Shown in pieces: positions 53,374 to 62,307 of a DNA stretch of 64,000 nt. Under the pieces are notes generated by a model that was not told where the DNA came from, did no database searches, and saw only the letters and a program-made list of their open reading frames with translations. The position numbers and the translations under genes are program-made. Source of the stretch: Yinghuangia sp045039925 (GTDB lineage: Bacteria > Actinomycetota > Actinomycetes > Streptomycetales > Streptomycetaceae). Within the stretch, counting starts at the first letter, position 1, and every line of letters begins with the position of its first letter. The stretch covers positions 7,254,001 to 7,318,000 of the forward strand of contig CP108400.1 in assembly GCA_045039925.1 (NCBI GenBank), read 5' to 3'.

Positions 53374-54207
53374 GTGACGTTGGATCGAGCGCCTTTGCGC
53401 GTGGCCGCTGCCCAGGCACACGCCCTGGCCGGGAACGTGGCCGAGAACGTGGCCACCGCCGCCCAGCTCGTCCGGTTCGCCGCGTCCGCGGGCGCCGATC
53501 TCGTCGTGCTGCCCGAGCTGTTCCTGTCGGGCCACGACCTCGACGTACTGCGCGGCGACCCGGCGAGCTGCGAGATCGTGCCCGGCGACCCACGCCTCGA
53601 CGACCTGGTGGCGGCCTGCTACGCCAGCCGCACCGTGGCCGTCGTCGGCGCCTGCGTGCGCAGACCCGGCGGCACCCGCTCCTCCTCGGTCCTCGTCGTC
53701 GGACGCGACGGCGAGGCCCACGTCGCCTACGACGCCCAGCACCTGGCCCCCGGCGCCCGCGACCTGTTCACGCCCGGCGACCACGGCTGCTCCGTCGAGG
53801 TCCGCGGCTGGCGGCTCGGCATCGGCACCCGGCACGACATCGGCTTCCCGGAACACGTGCGCGCCGCCACCCTCGACGGCTGCGACGCGTACCTGTGCTG
53901 CGGCCTGTTCACCCGCGGCGACGAGGAGTACCGGCGCGGCCTCTATCTCGCCACCCGGGCCCTGGAGAACACCTGCTACACCGTCGTCGCCAACCACGTC
54001 GGCGCCACCGGGGACGGCCCGTCCTGCGGACGCAGCGCCGTCTTCGGCCCTGACGGCCGCGTCGTGGCCGAGGCGGACGGCGAACGCGTCGACGTGGTCG
54101 TGGCCACCCTCCAGGACTTCGAGATCGAGGCGGCCCGCCAAAGCCTCACCATGCTCAGCGAGACCCCCTGCCCGGCCAGCCGCCGCGAACGCCTCAAGCT
54201 CGACTGA
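53374..54207 (+). CDS. Nitrilase-fold protein lacking catalytic Cys and Lys
   Basis: A 277-residue carbon-nitrogen-hydrolase fold protein. The first catalytic residue is kept (LPELFLSG, Glu48). The usual Y-x-K-x-H-L is YDAQHL, so the Lys is Ala121; the usual ICYDxxFPE is TRHDIGFPE, so the Cys is Arg153. Fold markers after it (TRALENTCYTVVANHVG, SAVFGPDGRVVAEAD) are intact. It is therefore probably not an amidase; it may bind a ligand or regulate. GTG start; 129 bases after the siderophore operon, same strand, link unproven. Confidence 0.85.
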   Translation: MTLDRAPLRVAAAQAHALAGNVAENVATAAQLVRFAASAGADLVVLPELFLSGHDLDVLRGDPASCEIVPGDPRLDDLVAACYASRTVAVVGACVRRPGGTRSSSVLVVGRDGEAHVAYDAQHLAPGARDLFTPGDHGCSVEVRGWRLGIGTRHDIGFPEHVRAATLDGCDAYLCCGLFTRGDEEYRRGLYLATRALENTCYTVVANHVGATGDGPSCGRSAVFGPDGRVVAEADGERVDVVVATLQDFEIEAARQSLTMLSETPCPASRRERLKLD

Positions 54208-54372
54208 CCGTGCCCGACCGACAGCGCCCGACAGGCCGTGGCGGTGCGCGCCGCGCCGGTCGTACGACGCTCTGGCATACCGACGGCCGTACGCCTAAGC
54301 TCGCCCGCACGCCTACCCGCCGGTAACCGCCGTCGTGGGCCCGATCAAGGCCGGACCAGGGGAGAGATGTAC

Positions 54373-55392
54373 GTGGGCCACACCCGACACCGCACCGCCG
54401 CAGCCGCCCTCGCCGCGGCGCTGGCCCTCACCCTTGCCGCCTGCTCCTCCGACGACGGCGGCGACTCCTCCGGGGGCGACGGCGCGAAGCCCACCGCGTC
54501 CGGCGCCCCCGGCGGAGCCGCCGCGCCGCAGCAGACGGCCGCCGCACCCGCACCCGCCCCCGGAGCCGTACCGCCGGCTGCCGCACCCGGAACCGGCTCC
54601 TACTACGTCGCCCTCGGCGACTCCTACGCCGCCGGCGTGCGGATCCCGGAGACCGTGCCCGGCAGCCCGCCCGGATGCAGCCGCAGCGCCAGCAACTACG
54701 CCCACCTGATGGCCAAGCAACTTGCCGTCCCCACCTTCGCCGATGCCACCTGCGGCGGAGCCACCACCGCCGACCTCGGCGCACCCCAGACCACCCTCAT
54801 GGGCGGCACGGCCCCGGCACCCGCGCAGTTCGACGTCCTCGGCCCCGAGACCAGGCTCGTCACGCTCGGCATCGGCGGCAACGACATCGGCTTCGGCGAG
54901 ATCATGACGACGTGCGTCCTGCGCAGCGCCGACAAGACCTCGCCGACCCCGTGCAAGAACGCCTTCACCAAGGACGGACAGGACGTCCTCAAGCAGCGCA
55001 TCGACGCCACCGGCCCCAAGATCGACGCCGCCCTCAAGACCATCCGCGACAAGGCGCCGCAGGCCCGCGTCCTCGTCGTCGGCTACCCGGCGATCCTCCC
55101 GGAGAGCGGCGACGGCTGCCCCGCGCAGCTGCCCGTCGCCGTCGGAGACCTCGACTACCTGCGCGGCGTCGTCCGCGACCTCAACGGCGTGATCTCCGCC
55201 CGCGCGGCCGCCGCGAACGCCACCTACGTCGACACCTACACGCCCGGCATCGGCCACGACGTCTGCAAGCCCGTCGGCGTGAAGTGGGTCGAGGGCATCA
55301 TCCCCGAGTCGCCCGGCGCCCAGGCCCACCCCAACGCGCTCGGCCACGAGGGCATGGCCGCCGCGGTGATCGCCAAGGCCAGGCAGGCCTGA
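54373..55392 (+). CDS. SGNH-hydrolase lipoprotein (GDSL lipase-like)
   Basis: A 339-residue exported esterase/lipase. Lipobox LTLAAC, an Asp/Gly/Ala/Pro linker to about residue 78, then the four SGNH blocks: GDSYAAG (Ser), the Gly in block II (TCGGATTADL), GIGGND (Asn) and AHPNALGH (His). Cysteines in pairs suggest disulfides, as in Streptomyces extracellular SGNH lipases. GTG 54373 has better spacing from GGGGAGAG than ATG 54367. A large hairpin follows. Confidence 0.88.
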   Translation: MGHTRHRTAAAALAAALALTLAACSSDDGGDSSGGDGAKPTASGAPGGAAAPQQTAAAPAPAPGAVPPAAAPGTGSYYVALGDSYAAGVRIPETVPGSPPGCSRSASNYAHLMAKQLAVPTFADATCGGATTADLGAPQTTLMGGTAPAPAQFDVLGPETRLVTLGIGGNDIGFGEIMTTCVLRSADKTSPTPCKNAFTKDGQDVLKQRIDATGPKIDAALKTIRDKAPQARVLVVGYPAILPESGDGCPAQLPVAVGDLDYLRGVVRDLNGVISARAAAANATYVDTYTPGIGHDVCKPVGVKWVEGIIPESPGAQAHPNALGHEGMAAAVIAKARQA

Positions 55393-55415
55393 GCGGTACG
55401 AGTGCCTGAGCGGCT

Positions 55416-55466
55416 GAGCGGCTTGAGAGTCCGAGCGGCCTGAGAGTCTGAGCGGCTTGAGCAGCA
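55416..55466. repeat. 17-bp tandem repeat
   Basis: Three copies of GAGCGGCTTGAGAGTCC-like units at 55416-55432, 55433-55449 and 55450-55466, with 1-5 differences, just after the SGNH lipoprotein gene and immediately before the long hairpin. Confidence 0.75.
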
Positions 55467-55471
55467 CGCCT

Positions 55472-55521
55472 GTCGAGATCTGCAAAACCACCCGTTAGCG
55501 GGGGGATTTGCAGATCTCGAC
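55472..55521. terminator. 23-bp long palindrome (hairpin)
   Basis: Arms 55472-55494 and 55499-55521 pair over 23 positions with two mismatches around a TTAG loop. The outer 15 bp begin GTCGAGATCTGCAAA and are AT-richer than the surroundings; the inner part is CCnCCCG/CGGGnGG. It may terminate the lipoprotein transcript, but its length and composition also fit a dispersed palindromic element. Confidence 0.8.
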
Positions 55522-55563
55522 GCGTCCGCAGGAAGGCCCGGCGCACCCCTTAGGCTGGACCCG

Positions 55564-57756
55564 ATGAGCGACACCGCGGCACCCGAGGCCCCCGAAACCA
55601 GCAGCGGCGACACCGACCCCACGGTGCCCGCGGACCAGCCCGGCGCCACCGCCGAGGGAAGCACCGACGGACACGCGGAGGGGCGCACGGACGGACGCGC
55701 CGACCTCGGCGAGCTCCTCGCCGCCGCCGTCCACGCCGTCGGCGGCACCGAACGCCCCGGCCAGATCCGCATGGCCGAAGCCGTCGCGGGCGCCGTCGCC
55801 CGCCGCGAGCACCTGCTGGTCCAGGCGGGCACCGGGACCGGCAAGTCCCTCGCGTACCTCGTGCCCGCACTCTCCGGGTACCGCCGCGTCGTCATCGCCA
55901 CCGCCACGCTCGCGCTGCAGCGCCAACTCGTCGAACGCGACCTGCCGCGCACCGTCGAAGCCCTGCACCCCCTGCTGCGCCGCCGCCCCAGCTTCGCCAC
56001 CCTCAAGGGCCGCAGCAACTACGTCTGCCTCCACCGCCTCCACGACGGACCGCCCGACGAAGGCGAGGTCCTGTTCGACCCCTCGCCCACGTCCCCGACC
56101 GGACGCGACATCCTGCGGGTACGCGAGTGGGCCGACGACACCGAGACCGGCGACCGCGACGACCTCAGCCCCGGCGTCAACGACCGCGCCTGGGCCCAGG
56201 TCTCCGTCTCCTCCAGCGAATGCCTCGGCGCCTCCAAATGCGCCTACGGACAGGACTGCTTCGCCGAACGCGCCCGCGAGATCGCCAAGCAGTCCGACAT
56301 CATCGTCACCAACCACGCGCTCCTGGCCATCGACGCCCTCGAAGGCGCCCCCGTCCTCCCGGAACACGAAGTCCTCGTGGTCGACGAGGCCCACGAACTC
56401 GCCACGCGCGTCACCTCCGTCGCCACCGACGACCTCACCATCGGCACCGTGGAGCGCGCCGCCCGCCGCGCCGCCAAACTCGCCAACGAGAAGGCCGTCG
56501 ACGCGCTCCAGTCCGCCGCCGAGGCGTACGCCAAGGCCATGAGCATGCGCGAACCCGCCCGCCTCGCCGAACCCGATGCGGACCTCGGCTGGGCCCTCGC
56601 CGCCCTGCGCGACGGCGCCCGCGCCGTCATCACCTCGCTCGGCGAGGTCCGCGACAAGTCCCTCTCCGACGAGGACGCCGCCCGCCGCCAGGCCATGGCC
56701 TCCGCCCAGGCCGTGCACGACACCTGCGAGCGCATCCTCGGCGGATCCCCGTACGACGTGCTCTGGATCGAACGCAGCGACCGCGTCGGCCCGTCCCTGC
56801 GCATCGCCCCGCTCGCCGTCGCCGGACTCCTGCGCGAAGCCCTGTTCGGCGACCGCACCGTCGTCCTCACCTCGGCGACCCTCAGGCTCGGCGGCGACTT
56901 CACCGGCGTCGCCCGCACCCTCGGCCTCAGCCCCGAAGGGCTGCTGCCCGAACCCGGCGCCACCGTCCCGGTCGCACCGCCCGCGCGCGGCAAGGCCGTT
57001 CGCGCCGCGGCCGGGGCGGCAGCCGAGGAGGGCGCGCAAGGGGACGCGGAAGGGGACGAGGACGGAGACCCCGACACCGACGCCGAACTCGCCCCCTGGC
57101 GCTGCATGGACGTCGGATCGCCCTATGAGTACCCCAAGCAGGGCATCCTGTACGTCGCCAAGCACCTGCCGCAGCCGGGCCGCGACGGCATGCACCCGTC
57201 CACCCTCGACGAACTCGCCGAACTCATCGAGTGCGCGGGCGGACGTACGCTCGGCCTCTTCTCCTCCCGCCGCGCCGCCGAGGCCGCGACCGAGGCCCTG
57301 CGCGAACGCCTCGACGTCCCCATCCTGTGCCAGGGCGACGACTCCCTGCCCGAACTCCTCAAGGCGTTCTCCGGCGACCCCGCGTCCTGCCTCTTCGGCA
57401 CCCTCTCCCTCTGGCAGGGCGTCGACGTGCCCGGACCGGCGTGCCAGCTCGTCGTCATGGACCGCATCCCCTTCCCGCGCCCCGACGACCCGCTCATGAG
57501 CGCCCGCCAGCAGGCCGTGCACGAAGCGGGCGGCAACGGCTTCATGGCCGTCTCCGCCACCCACGCCGCACTGCTCATGGCCCAGGGAGCCGGCCGCCTC
57601 ATCCGTGCCGCCGACGACCGCGGCGTGGTCGCGGTCCTCGACTCGCGGCTCGCCACCAAGCAGTACGGCGGCTTCTTCCGCGCCTCCATGCCCGACTTCT
57701 GGTACACCACCGACCGCAACCAGGTCCGGCGCTCGCTGGCCGCCATCAACGTCTGA
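55564..57756 (+). CDS. dinG: ATP-dependent DNA helicase, DinG/XPD family
   Basis: A 730-residue superfamily 2 5'-3' helicase. Walker A AGTGTGKS at 88-95; four cysteines expected to hold a [4Fe-4S] cluster (NYVC, then ECLGASKCAYGQDC); DEAH box VVDEAHE; IVTNHALL; the C-terminal motor includes LFSSRRAAEAATEAL, LWQGVDVPG and QGAGRLIR. The N-terminal 45 residues are acidic and disordered. Residues about 475-510 are an acidic insert. It probably unwinds DNA or R-loops during repair. Confidence 0.92.
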   Translation: MSDTAAPEAPETSSGDTDPTVPADQPGATAEGSTDGHAEGRTDGRADLGELLAAAVHAVGGTERPGQIRMAEAVAGAVARREHLLVQAGTGTGKSLAYLVPALSGYRRVVIATATLALQRQLVERDLPRTVEALHPLLRRRPSFATLKGRSNYVCLHRLHDGPPDEGEVLFDPSPTSPTGRDILRVREWADDTETGDRDDLSPGVNDRAWAQVSVSSSECLGASKCAYGQDCFAERAREIAKQSDIIVTNHALLAIDALEGAPVLPEHEVLVVDEAHELATRVTSVATDDLTIGTVERAARRAAKLANEKAVDALQSAAEAYAKAMSMREPARLAEPDADLGWALAALRDGARAVITSLGEVRDKSLSDEDAARRQAMASAQAVHDTCERILGGSPYDVLWIERSDRVGPSLRIAPLAVAGLLREALFGDRTVVLTSATLRLGGDFTGVARTLGLSPEGLLPEPGATVPVAPPARGKAVRAAAGAAAEEGAQGDAEGDEDGDPDTDAELAPWRCMDVGSPYEYPKQGILYVAKHLPQPGRDGMHPSTLDELAELIECAGGRTLGLFSSRRAAEAATEALRERLDVPILCQGDDSLPELLKAFSGDPASCLFGTLSLWQGVDVPGPACQLVVMDRIPFPRPDDPLMSARQQAVHEAGGNGFMAVSATHAALLMAQGAGRLIRAADDRGVVAVLDSRLATKQYGGFFRASMPDFWYTTDRNQVRRSLAAINV

Positions 57757-57837
57757 CGTCCCCGGCCGTCCGGCCTTCCCGCGTCCGGCAGTTGCCCGAC
57801 GGCGACCGGGGGCGGCCAGGTGGTGGCCAGGCTGTCG

Positions 57838-58977
57838 TCAGGCCGCGGTCAGCGTGCGCCAGGGCCGCGTGTCCGCGTCCGCCGGGGTGCCGTCGAGGAC
57901 GCTCGCGGTACGCGTCGCCGGATCGAGCGCGACGGTCGCCAGGCTCGCCCACCGCTGCCCGAGCGGGAGCCCCAGGTCCGGGACGCACGTCACCGGCGGC
58001 TCGCCGGGACCGGTCACCAGCAGCCGCGCCAGGTCCGCCGCCGTCTCCGGCGCCTTCGCGTCCGCCAGCCGGGCGCGTACGAACTCGCGGCGCTCACCCG
58101 AATCCGGCTGGTACAGCCACGACTTCTCCTCCTCGGCCGGCGCCGGCGTCAGGAAGTGGTTCGTGCGCAGCAGGTACCCGTGCTCCGCCCCGGCCTCGAA
58201 CACCCCGACGGGGCTGAGGTCGAGCATCGCCCCACCGGATTCGTCGAACAGCGCGAACGAACCCGACGAGGCCACCGGCGCGGCGCGCACGATGTCCACG
58301 GCCTCGGCGACATCCCCGGCTTCGGCCAGCACCACGGCGGCGAGCACGTGCACGGGAACCCCGCCGACGCCGTCGCGTTCGTGGCCGAGGATGTTGAAGT
58401 GCAGGGCGAGCCCGGCGCCGTTGACGCCGATCTTGGCGAGGATGCCGTTCTCGGTCAGCCCCACGAAGCCGTGCGGCCCGCCGCGCGACTCCACGGTGTG
58501 CCACACGTCGGTGAGTTCGACGTGCCAGTCCCAGGTCTGCACCCCGAACACCCTTGCTGTATCAGGGTTTTCGGGGGTGCCGACGTCCTTGGTCCGCACG
58601 ATGGTGGTGCATTCGCCGGGCGGTACGGTCGCGCTGCGCGCCAGGATCTCCGTGCGCGCGTTGAGCGCCGCGACGCGCCATACGTCGACGCCCGCGCCGT
58701 AGGCGATGCCTTCGATCTCGGCGCGCGCTCCGCTGCGGAACCGGTCGATCGCGTCGAGGGCCCGGTGGGCGTCGTCGCGTACCTGGGTCGGGGACACGCC
58801 GCCGAGGGCGAAGAGGCGGTCGTACGCCTCGATCGCGGCCGGGATTCCGTCGCGCAACTGCCCGCCGCGTTCCGCGCCGCGCGTGTGCGGGTCGGCCGCG
58901 TCGACGCGCACGTGGCGCCGGTGTGCCGGGCGCGGGATGGCGGCGGCATCGGGGGAGGGGGCGGGTACGGCGTTCAC
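57838..58977 (-). CDS. Peptidase C45 / acyltransferase-like Ntn hydrolase
   Basis: A 379-residue protein of the acyl-CoA:6-APA acyltransferase (C45) family: EIEGIAYGAGVDVWRVAALNARTEIL, then the autocatalytic nucleophile in GECTTI (Cys123), GVQTWDWH, GLTENGILAKIGVNGAGLALHFN and LLRTNHFL. It probably cleaves or transfers an acyl group on an amide. GTG start overlaps the amidohydrolase stop (GTGA). No penicillin genes are present, so the role is more likely amide degradation in the pathway of the upstream permease and amidohydrolase. Confidence 0.88.
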   Translation of the reverse strand: MNAVPAPSPDAAAIPRPAHRRHVRVDAADPHTRGAERGGQLRDGIPAAIEAYDRLFALGGVSPTQVRDDAHRALDAIDRFRSGARAEIEGIAYGAGVDVWRVAALNARTEILARSATVPPGECTTIVRTKDVGTPENPDTARVFGVQTWDWHVELTDVWHTVESRGGPHGFVGLTENGILAKIGVNGAGLALHFNILGHERDGVGGVPVHVLAAVVLAEAGDVAEAVDIVRAAPVASSGSFALFDESGGAMLDLSPVGVFEAGAEHGYLLRTNHFLTPAPAEEEKSWLYQPDSGERREFVRARLADAKAPETAADLARLLVTGPGEPPVTCVPDLGLPLGQRWASLATVALDPATRTASVLDGTPADADTRPWRTLTAA

Positions 58978-60617
58978 GGGCGTCCTTTCCGAGTGCCGGT
59001 GTGCGGGGTTTCGGTGTACGAGCGGACCTGACCGCCGACGACGGTTGCGAGGACCGCATTGCCGGGCTGGACCTCGGGCGCGAGGTCGAGCGGATTGGCG
59101 GCGAACACGGTCAGGTCCGCCAAGTAGCCCGGGGCCACACGCCCCAGCTCGTGCGAGGCCCCGGCGGCGTACGCGGCGGCCACGGTCATCGCCGCGTACG
59201 CCTCGCGCGCCGCGACCGCCTGGCCGGGCTGCACCGGCAGCGTCTCCGGCTCCTCGACCGGGCGGCGCAACTGGCAGTCGGCGAGCCCCACGCGCGGGTC
59301 GCCCGGCCCGATCGGCCAGTCGGAGCCGAGCGCCACCACCGCGCCGTGGTCGAGCAGGTCGCGCGTACGCCAGCCGTGCGCGACCCGGTCGGGGCCGATG
59401 CGGCGCGACCAGTTGTCGGTGCCGTCGGCGCGCGTGTGCCGGGTGCCGTGCACGGGCTGGAGGCTTGCCACGACGCCGAGTTCGGCGAACCGGCCGAGCA
59501 GGTCGTCGGGGATGGACTCGATGTGCTCGATGCGGTGCGGTGCCCGGTCGACCGGACCCACCTCCTCGATGACGTCCAGCGCGAAGCGCACCGCCTGGTC
59601 GCCGATCGCGTGGGTCGCGGTCGGGATGCCGCGTTCGGCGAAGTACCGCATGGCGGCACGGTATCCCTCGACGTCGCGCCACAGGGGCTCGCGGTTCTCG
59701 CCGTGGATGTCGGGCCGTTCGAACCACGCGGTGCCGTTGTCCGCGGTCCCGTCCAGCATGAACTTGGCGCCCTCGACGTGCCAGCGGCGTCCGCGGCGGC
59801 CCTGGAGCCCGGCCACCTCCGCCCACGCCTCGGGGCCGGAGTCGGCCGGGACGAGCGGCGAGCAGCGGATGCGCAGCGGCAGTTCGCCGTGCGCCTCGAT
59901 GTGCCGGTAGACGTCCTCGGAGGGGTCGCCGAAGTCGAGCGCGTGCAGTCCGGTCAGGCCGCTTGCCGCGAGTTGTTCGAGCCGGTCGCGGACGTACGCC
60001 GCCGCCGTCTCCACCGCGATCTCCGGGTAGTACGGGAACACCAGGTCCATGGCCTGGAGTTCGACGACGTAGCCGGTGGGACGGCCGTCCGGGCCGGTCT
60101 CGACCGACGAGGCGTCGGTGAACGTCTCGCGGCCGGTCAGCCCGACGAGTTCCACGACGCGGGGGCTGACCACCAGGGCGTGCGCGTCCCGGGTCATGAG
60201 CGAGATCGCCGTGCCGGGGAAGCGCTCCGCGAACACCGTGCCGGTCGGGTCACCGTCGAACACGTTGACGTCGAGGTCGTATCCGGTGATCCACGCGTCG
60301 GCGGGCCGGGCCGCGGCGGCCTCGGCGAGACGGTCGAAGACCTGGTCGAGGGTGGCGGCGCCGAGCATGTCGACGCCGCTCCCGGTGGTGATGGAGCCCC
60401 ATACGGGGTGGGCGTGGACGTCCACGATGCCGGGCAGGATCGCCGCGCCGGGGAACTCGTGGACGACCGTGTCCGGTCCGCGCAGCGCGGCGAGGTCGGC
60501 CGCGTCCCCGACGGCGGCGATGCGTCCGTCGGCCATGGCGACGGCGTCTGCGGGCGGGGCGGGGGTGTCGGTCAGATGCTCGACGTGGCGGGTGAGCAGT
60601 ATGACGTCGGCGTACAC
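58974..60617 (-). CDS. Amidohydrolase, YtcJ-like
   Basis: A 547-residue amidohydrolase-3 family enzyme. It opens YADVILLTRHVEHL, with metal ligands in GIVDVHAHPVW, VEGAKFMLDG (Lys region), THAIGDQAV, RIEHIESI and ALGSDWPIGPGDP, and the C-terminal LADLTVFAANPLDL fold. The substrate is unknown, probably an amide or cyclic urea. GTG 60617 follows GAGGAAA. Second gene of permease-amidohydrolase-C45 peptidase, coupled to the third. Confidence 0.9.
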   Translation of the reverse strand: MYADVILLTRHVEHLTDTPAPPADAVAMADGRIAAVGDAADLAALRGPDTVVHEFPGAAILPGIVDVHAHPVWGSITTGSGVDMLGAATLDQVFDRLAEAAAARPADAWITGYDLDVNVFDGDPTGTVFAERFPGTAISLMTRDAHALVVSPRVVELVGLTGRETFTDASSVETGPDGRPTGYVVELQAMDLVFPYYPEIAVETAAAYVRDRLEQLAASGLTGLHALDFGDPSEDVYRHIEAHGELPLRIRCSPLVPADSGPEAWAEVAGLQGRRGRRWHVEGAKFMLDGTADNGTAWFERPDIHGENREPLWRDVEGYRAAMRYFAERGIPTATHAIGDQAVRFALDVIEEVGPVDRAPHRIEHIESIPDDLLGRFAELGVVASLQPVHGTRHTRADGTDNWSRRIGPDRVAHGWRTRDLLDHGAVVALGSDWPIGPGDPRVGLADCQLRRPVEEPETLPVQPGQAVAAREAYAAMTVAAAYAAGASHELGRVAPGYLADLTVFAANPLDLAPEVQPGNAVLATVVGGQVRSYTETPHTGTRKGRP

Positions 60618-60643
60618 GGCTTTCCTCTTCGGGCTTGGTACTT

Positions 60644-60691
60644 GGGTGCTTGGGCGGTCGGGTGCTTGGGCGGTCGGGTGCTTGGGCGGTC
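60644..60691. repeat. 16-bp tandem repeat, three exact copies
   Basis: GGGTGCTTGGGCGGTC at 60644-60659, 60660-60675 and 60676-60691, in the 98-base spacer between the permease and amidohydrolase genes. Confidence 0.9.
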
Positions 60692-60715
60692 GGGGTTCGG
60701 GGGCCGGGGCGGCCG

Positions 60716-62182
60716 TCAGGAGGCCGCGCGCGGCCGGGGGATCGTGCCGAGCACCCTGGTGGCCGCCCAGTAGACGAGGGCCGCCGCGGCCATGCCGGAC
60801 GGGATGGCCAGGTCGACGTCGCCGGTCGCCGCGGCGACCGGCCCGGTCCAGAAGCTGGTGTTCACCCACATCGCGGCGACCAGGCCCCCGACGAGCAGCG
60901 CCGCGACGCCGGCCCAGTGCACGCCCCGGTGGTACCAGAACGGCCCGCCGCGCTCCTGCTCCAGCAGGTCGGCGCCGTTGTAGCGGTTGCGGCGCAGCAG
61001 CAGGTCGGTCACCGCGACCGCCATCGCCGGGCCGGTCACCGCGACGACGAGCTGGAGCATCGTGTTGACGCTGGTGAGGAAGTCGAAGACGAGGATCGCG
61101 TACAGCGTCATGGCGGTGCCGAGCACGCCGATGACCAGGACCGCGGGGATGCGGGCGAGGCGGACGCCGACCGATTGGATCGACAGGCTCGCGCTGTAGG
61201 CGGTCATGCCGTTGTTCGCCATCGTGTTGGTGACGACCGCGACGACGAAGACGGGGACGAACCACCCCGGCATGACGCTCTCCAGCGCGGCCTGCGGGTC
61301 GCTCATGTCGAGGCCGGTGGCGGCGAGGGCGCCGACGGAGGTGAAGACCACGCTGGGCAGGTACGCGCCGAGCGCGGTCCACCCGGCGATGGCGTACGGG
61401 CTGCTCCCGCGCGGCAGGTAGCGGGCCAGGTCGGGGCTGTTGCTGTAGGACAGCGGCGTGGAGGCGATGATGGTGAAGCCCGCGCCGAGGGTGGCGGCCA
61501 GGGCGGCGCCGTGCAGCGGTTCGGCGGGGGCGTACGACCAGTCGGCCTCGGCCAGGACGTAGCCGGTCACGACGACGAACACGGCGGTCAGCATGATGCT
61601 GAGCGCGGTGTAGAGGCGGACGATCAGGGCGTACCCGTAGATCGCGATGAGCAGCGTCCCGGCGGCGATCGAGCAGATGACGGCCGCCTCGACGGGGGCG
61701 CTGCCGGGCAGGCCGTACCGGTCGGCGAGGCCCAGGCCGGCCACCGAGGCCGCCGACCAGTTGAGGGCCAGGTAGGCGGCGGCGATCAGCCATCCGGTCA
61801 GCACCAGGACGACCTTGTTGCCGATCACGCCGTACATCGCGCGGGAGATCACCGACCCGCTGGTGCCCGCGACGGGGCCGGACGCGGCGACGATGCCCGT
61901 GCAGACCCACAGCAGGTTGCCGGCCAGGATGACCCCGATCGCCTGCGGGAGCGTGAGGCCCATGAGGATCAGGCCGCCGCCGACCACGAAGCTCAGGTAG
62001 CTCACGTTGGGGGCCGCCCAGACCGCGAACAGCCTGCGCGGGTGCCCGGTGCGCTCGTCCGCGGGGACCTGGTCGATGCCGCGGGTCTCCGGGTGCCCGG
62101 CGAGGTCGAAGGTTTGCGCGTCCCGGGGGCTCGCGGCCGGCGGGGCCGGGGAGGCGGGGGAGTCGGGGTTCAGGGTGGTCAT
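60716..62182 (-). CDS. NCS1-family permease (cytosine/purine/hydantoin type)
   Basis: A 488-residue transporter with about 12 hydrophobic segments. It starts with a hydrophilic tail, then PETRGIDQVPADERTGHPRRLFAVWAAPN, the usual entry into the first helix of NCS1 cation-linked carriers of nucleobases, hydantoin or allantoin. LARYLPRGSSPYAI is a typical internal loop. ATG 62182 with GAGAGG upstream. First gene of the operon with the amidohydrolase and the C45 peptidase, so it probably imports their substrate. Confidence 0.9.
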   Translation of the reverse strand: MTTLNPDSPASPAPPAASPRDAQTFDLAGHPETRGIDQVPADERTGHPRRLFAVWAAPNVSYLSFVVGGGLILMGLTLPQAIGVILAGNLLWVCTGIVAASGPVAGTSGSVISRAMYGVIGNKVVLVLTGWLIAAAYLALNWSAASVAGLGLADRYGLPGSAPVEAAVICSIAAGTLLIAIYGYALIVRLYTALSIMLTAVFVVVTGYVLAEADWSYAPAEPLHGAALAATLGAGFTIIASTPLSYSNSPDLARYLPRGSSPYAIAGWTALGAYLPSVVFTSVGALAATGLDMSDPQAALESVMPGWFVPVFVVAVVTNTMANNGMTAYSASLSIQSVGVRLARIPAVLVIGVLGTAMTLYAILVFDFLTSVNTMLQLVVAVTGPAMAVAVTDLLLRRNRYNGADLLEQERGGPFWYHRGVHWAGVAALLVGGLVAAMWVNTSFWTGPVAAATGDVDLAIPSGMAAAALVYWAATRVLGTIPRPRAAS

Positions 62183-62254
62183 CGGGGCCTCTCGGGTCGG
62201 GCCTCTGGGGTGTCGGCGGGGGCCGCCCGGGTGTCGGCCGGGCGTCTCCACAGT

Positions 62255-62272
62255 ATTGGTCGCATGGCCAAT
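62255..62272. promoter_or_regulatory. Candidate TetR operator
   Basis: ATTGG-N8-CCAAT inverted repeat in the divergent gap, followed by a second partial palindrome CCAATTAGTTAATGG (62268-62282). This AT-rich island lies between the permease and TetR starts. Confidence 0.45.
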
Positions 62273-62307
62273 TAGTTAATGGGCACACATCCAATAAGCT
62301 GTCCGCC

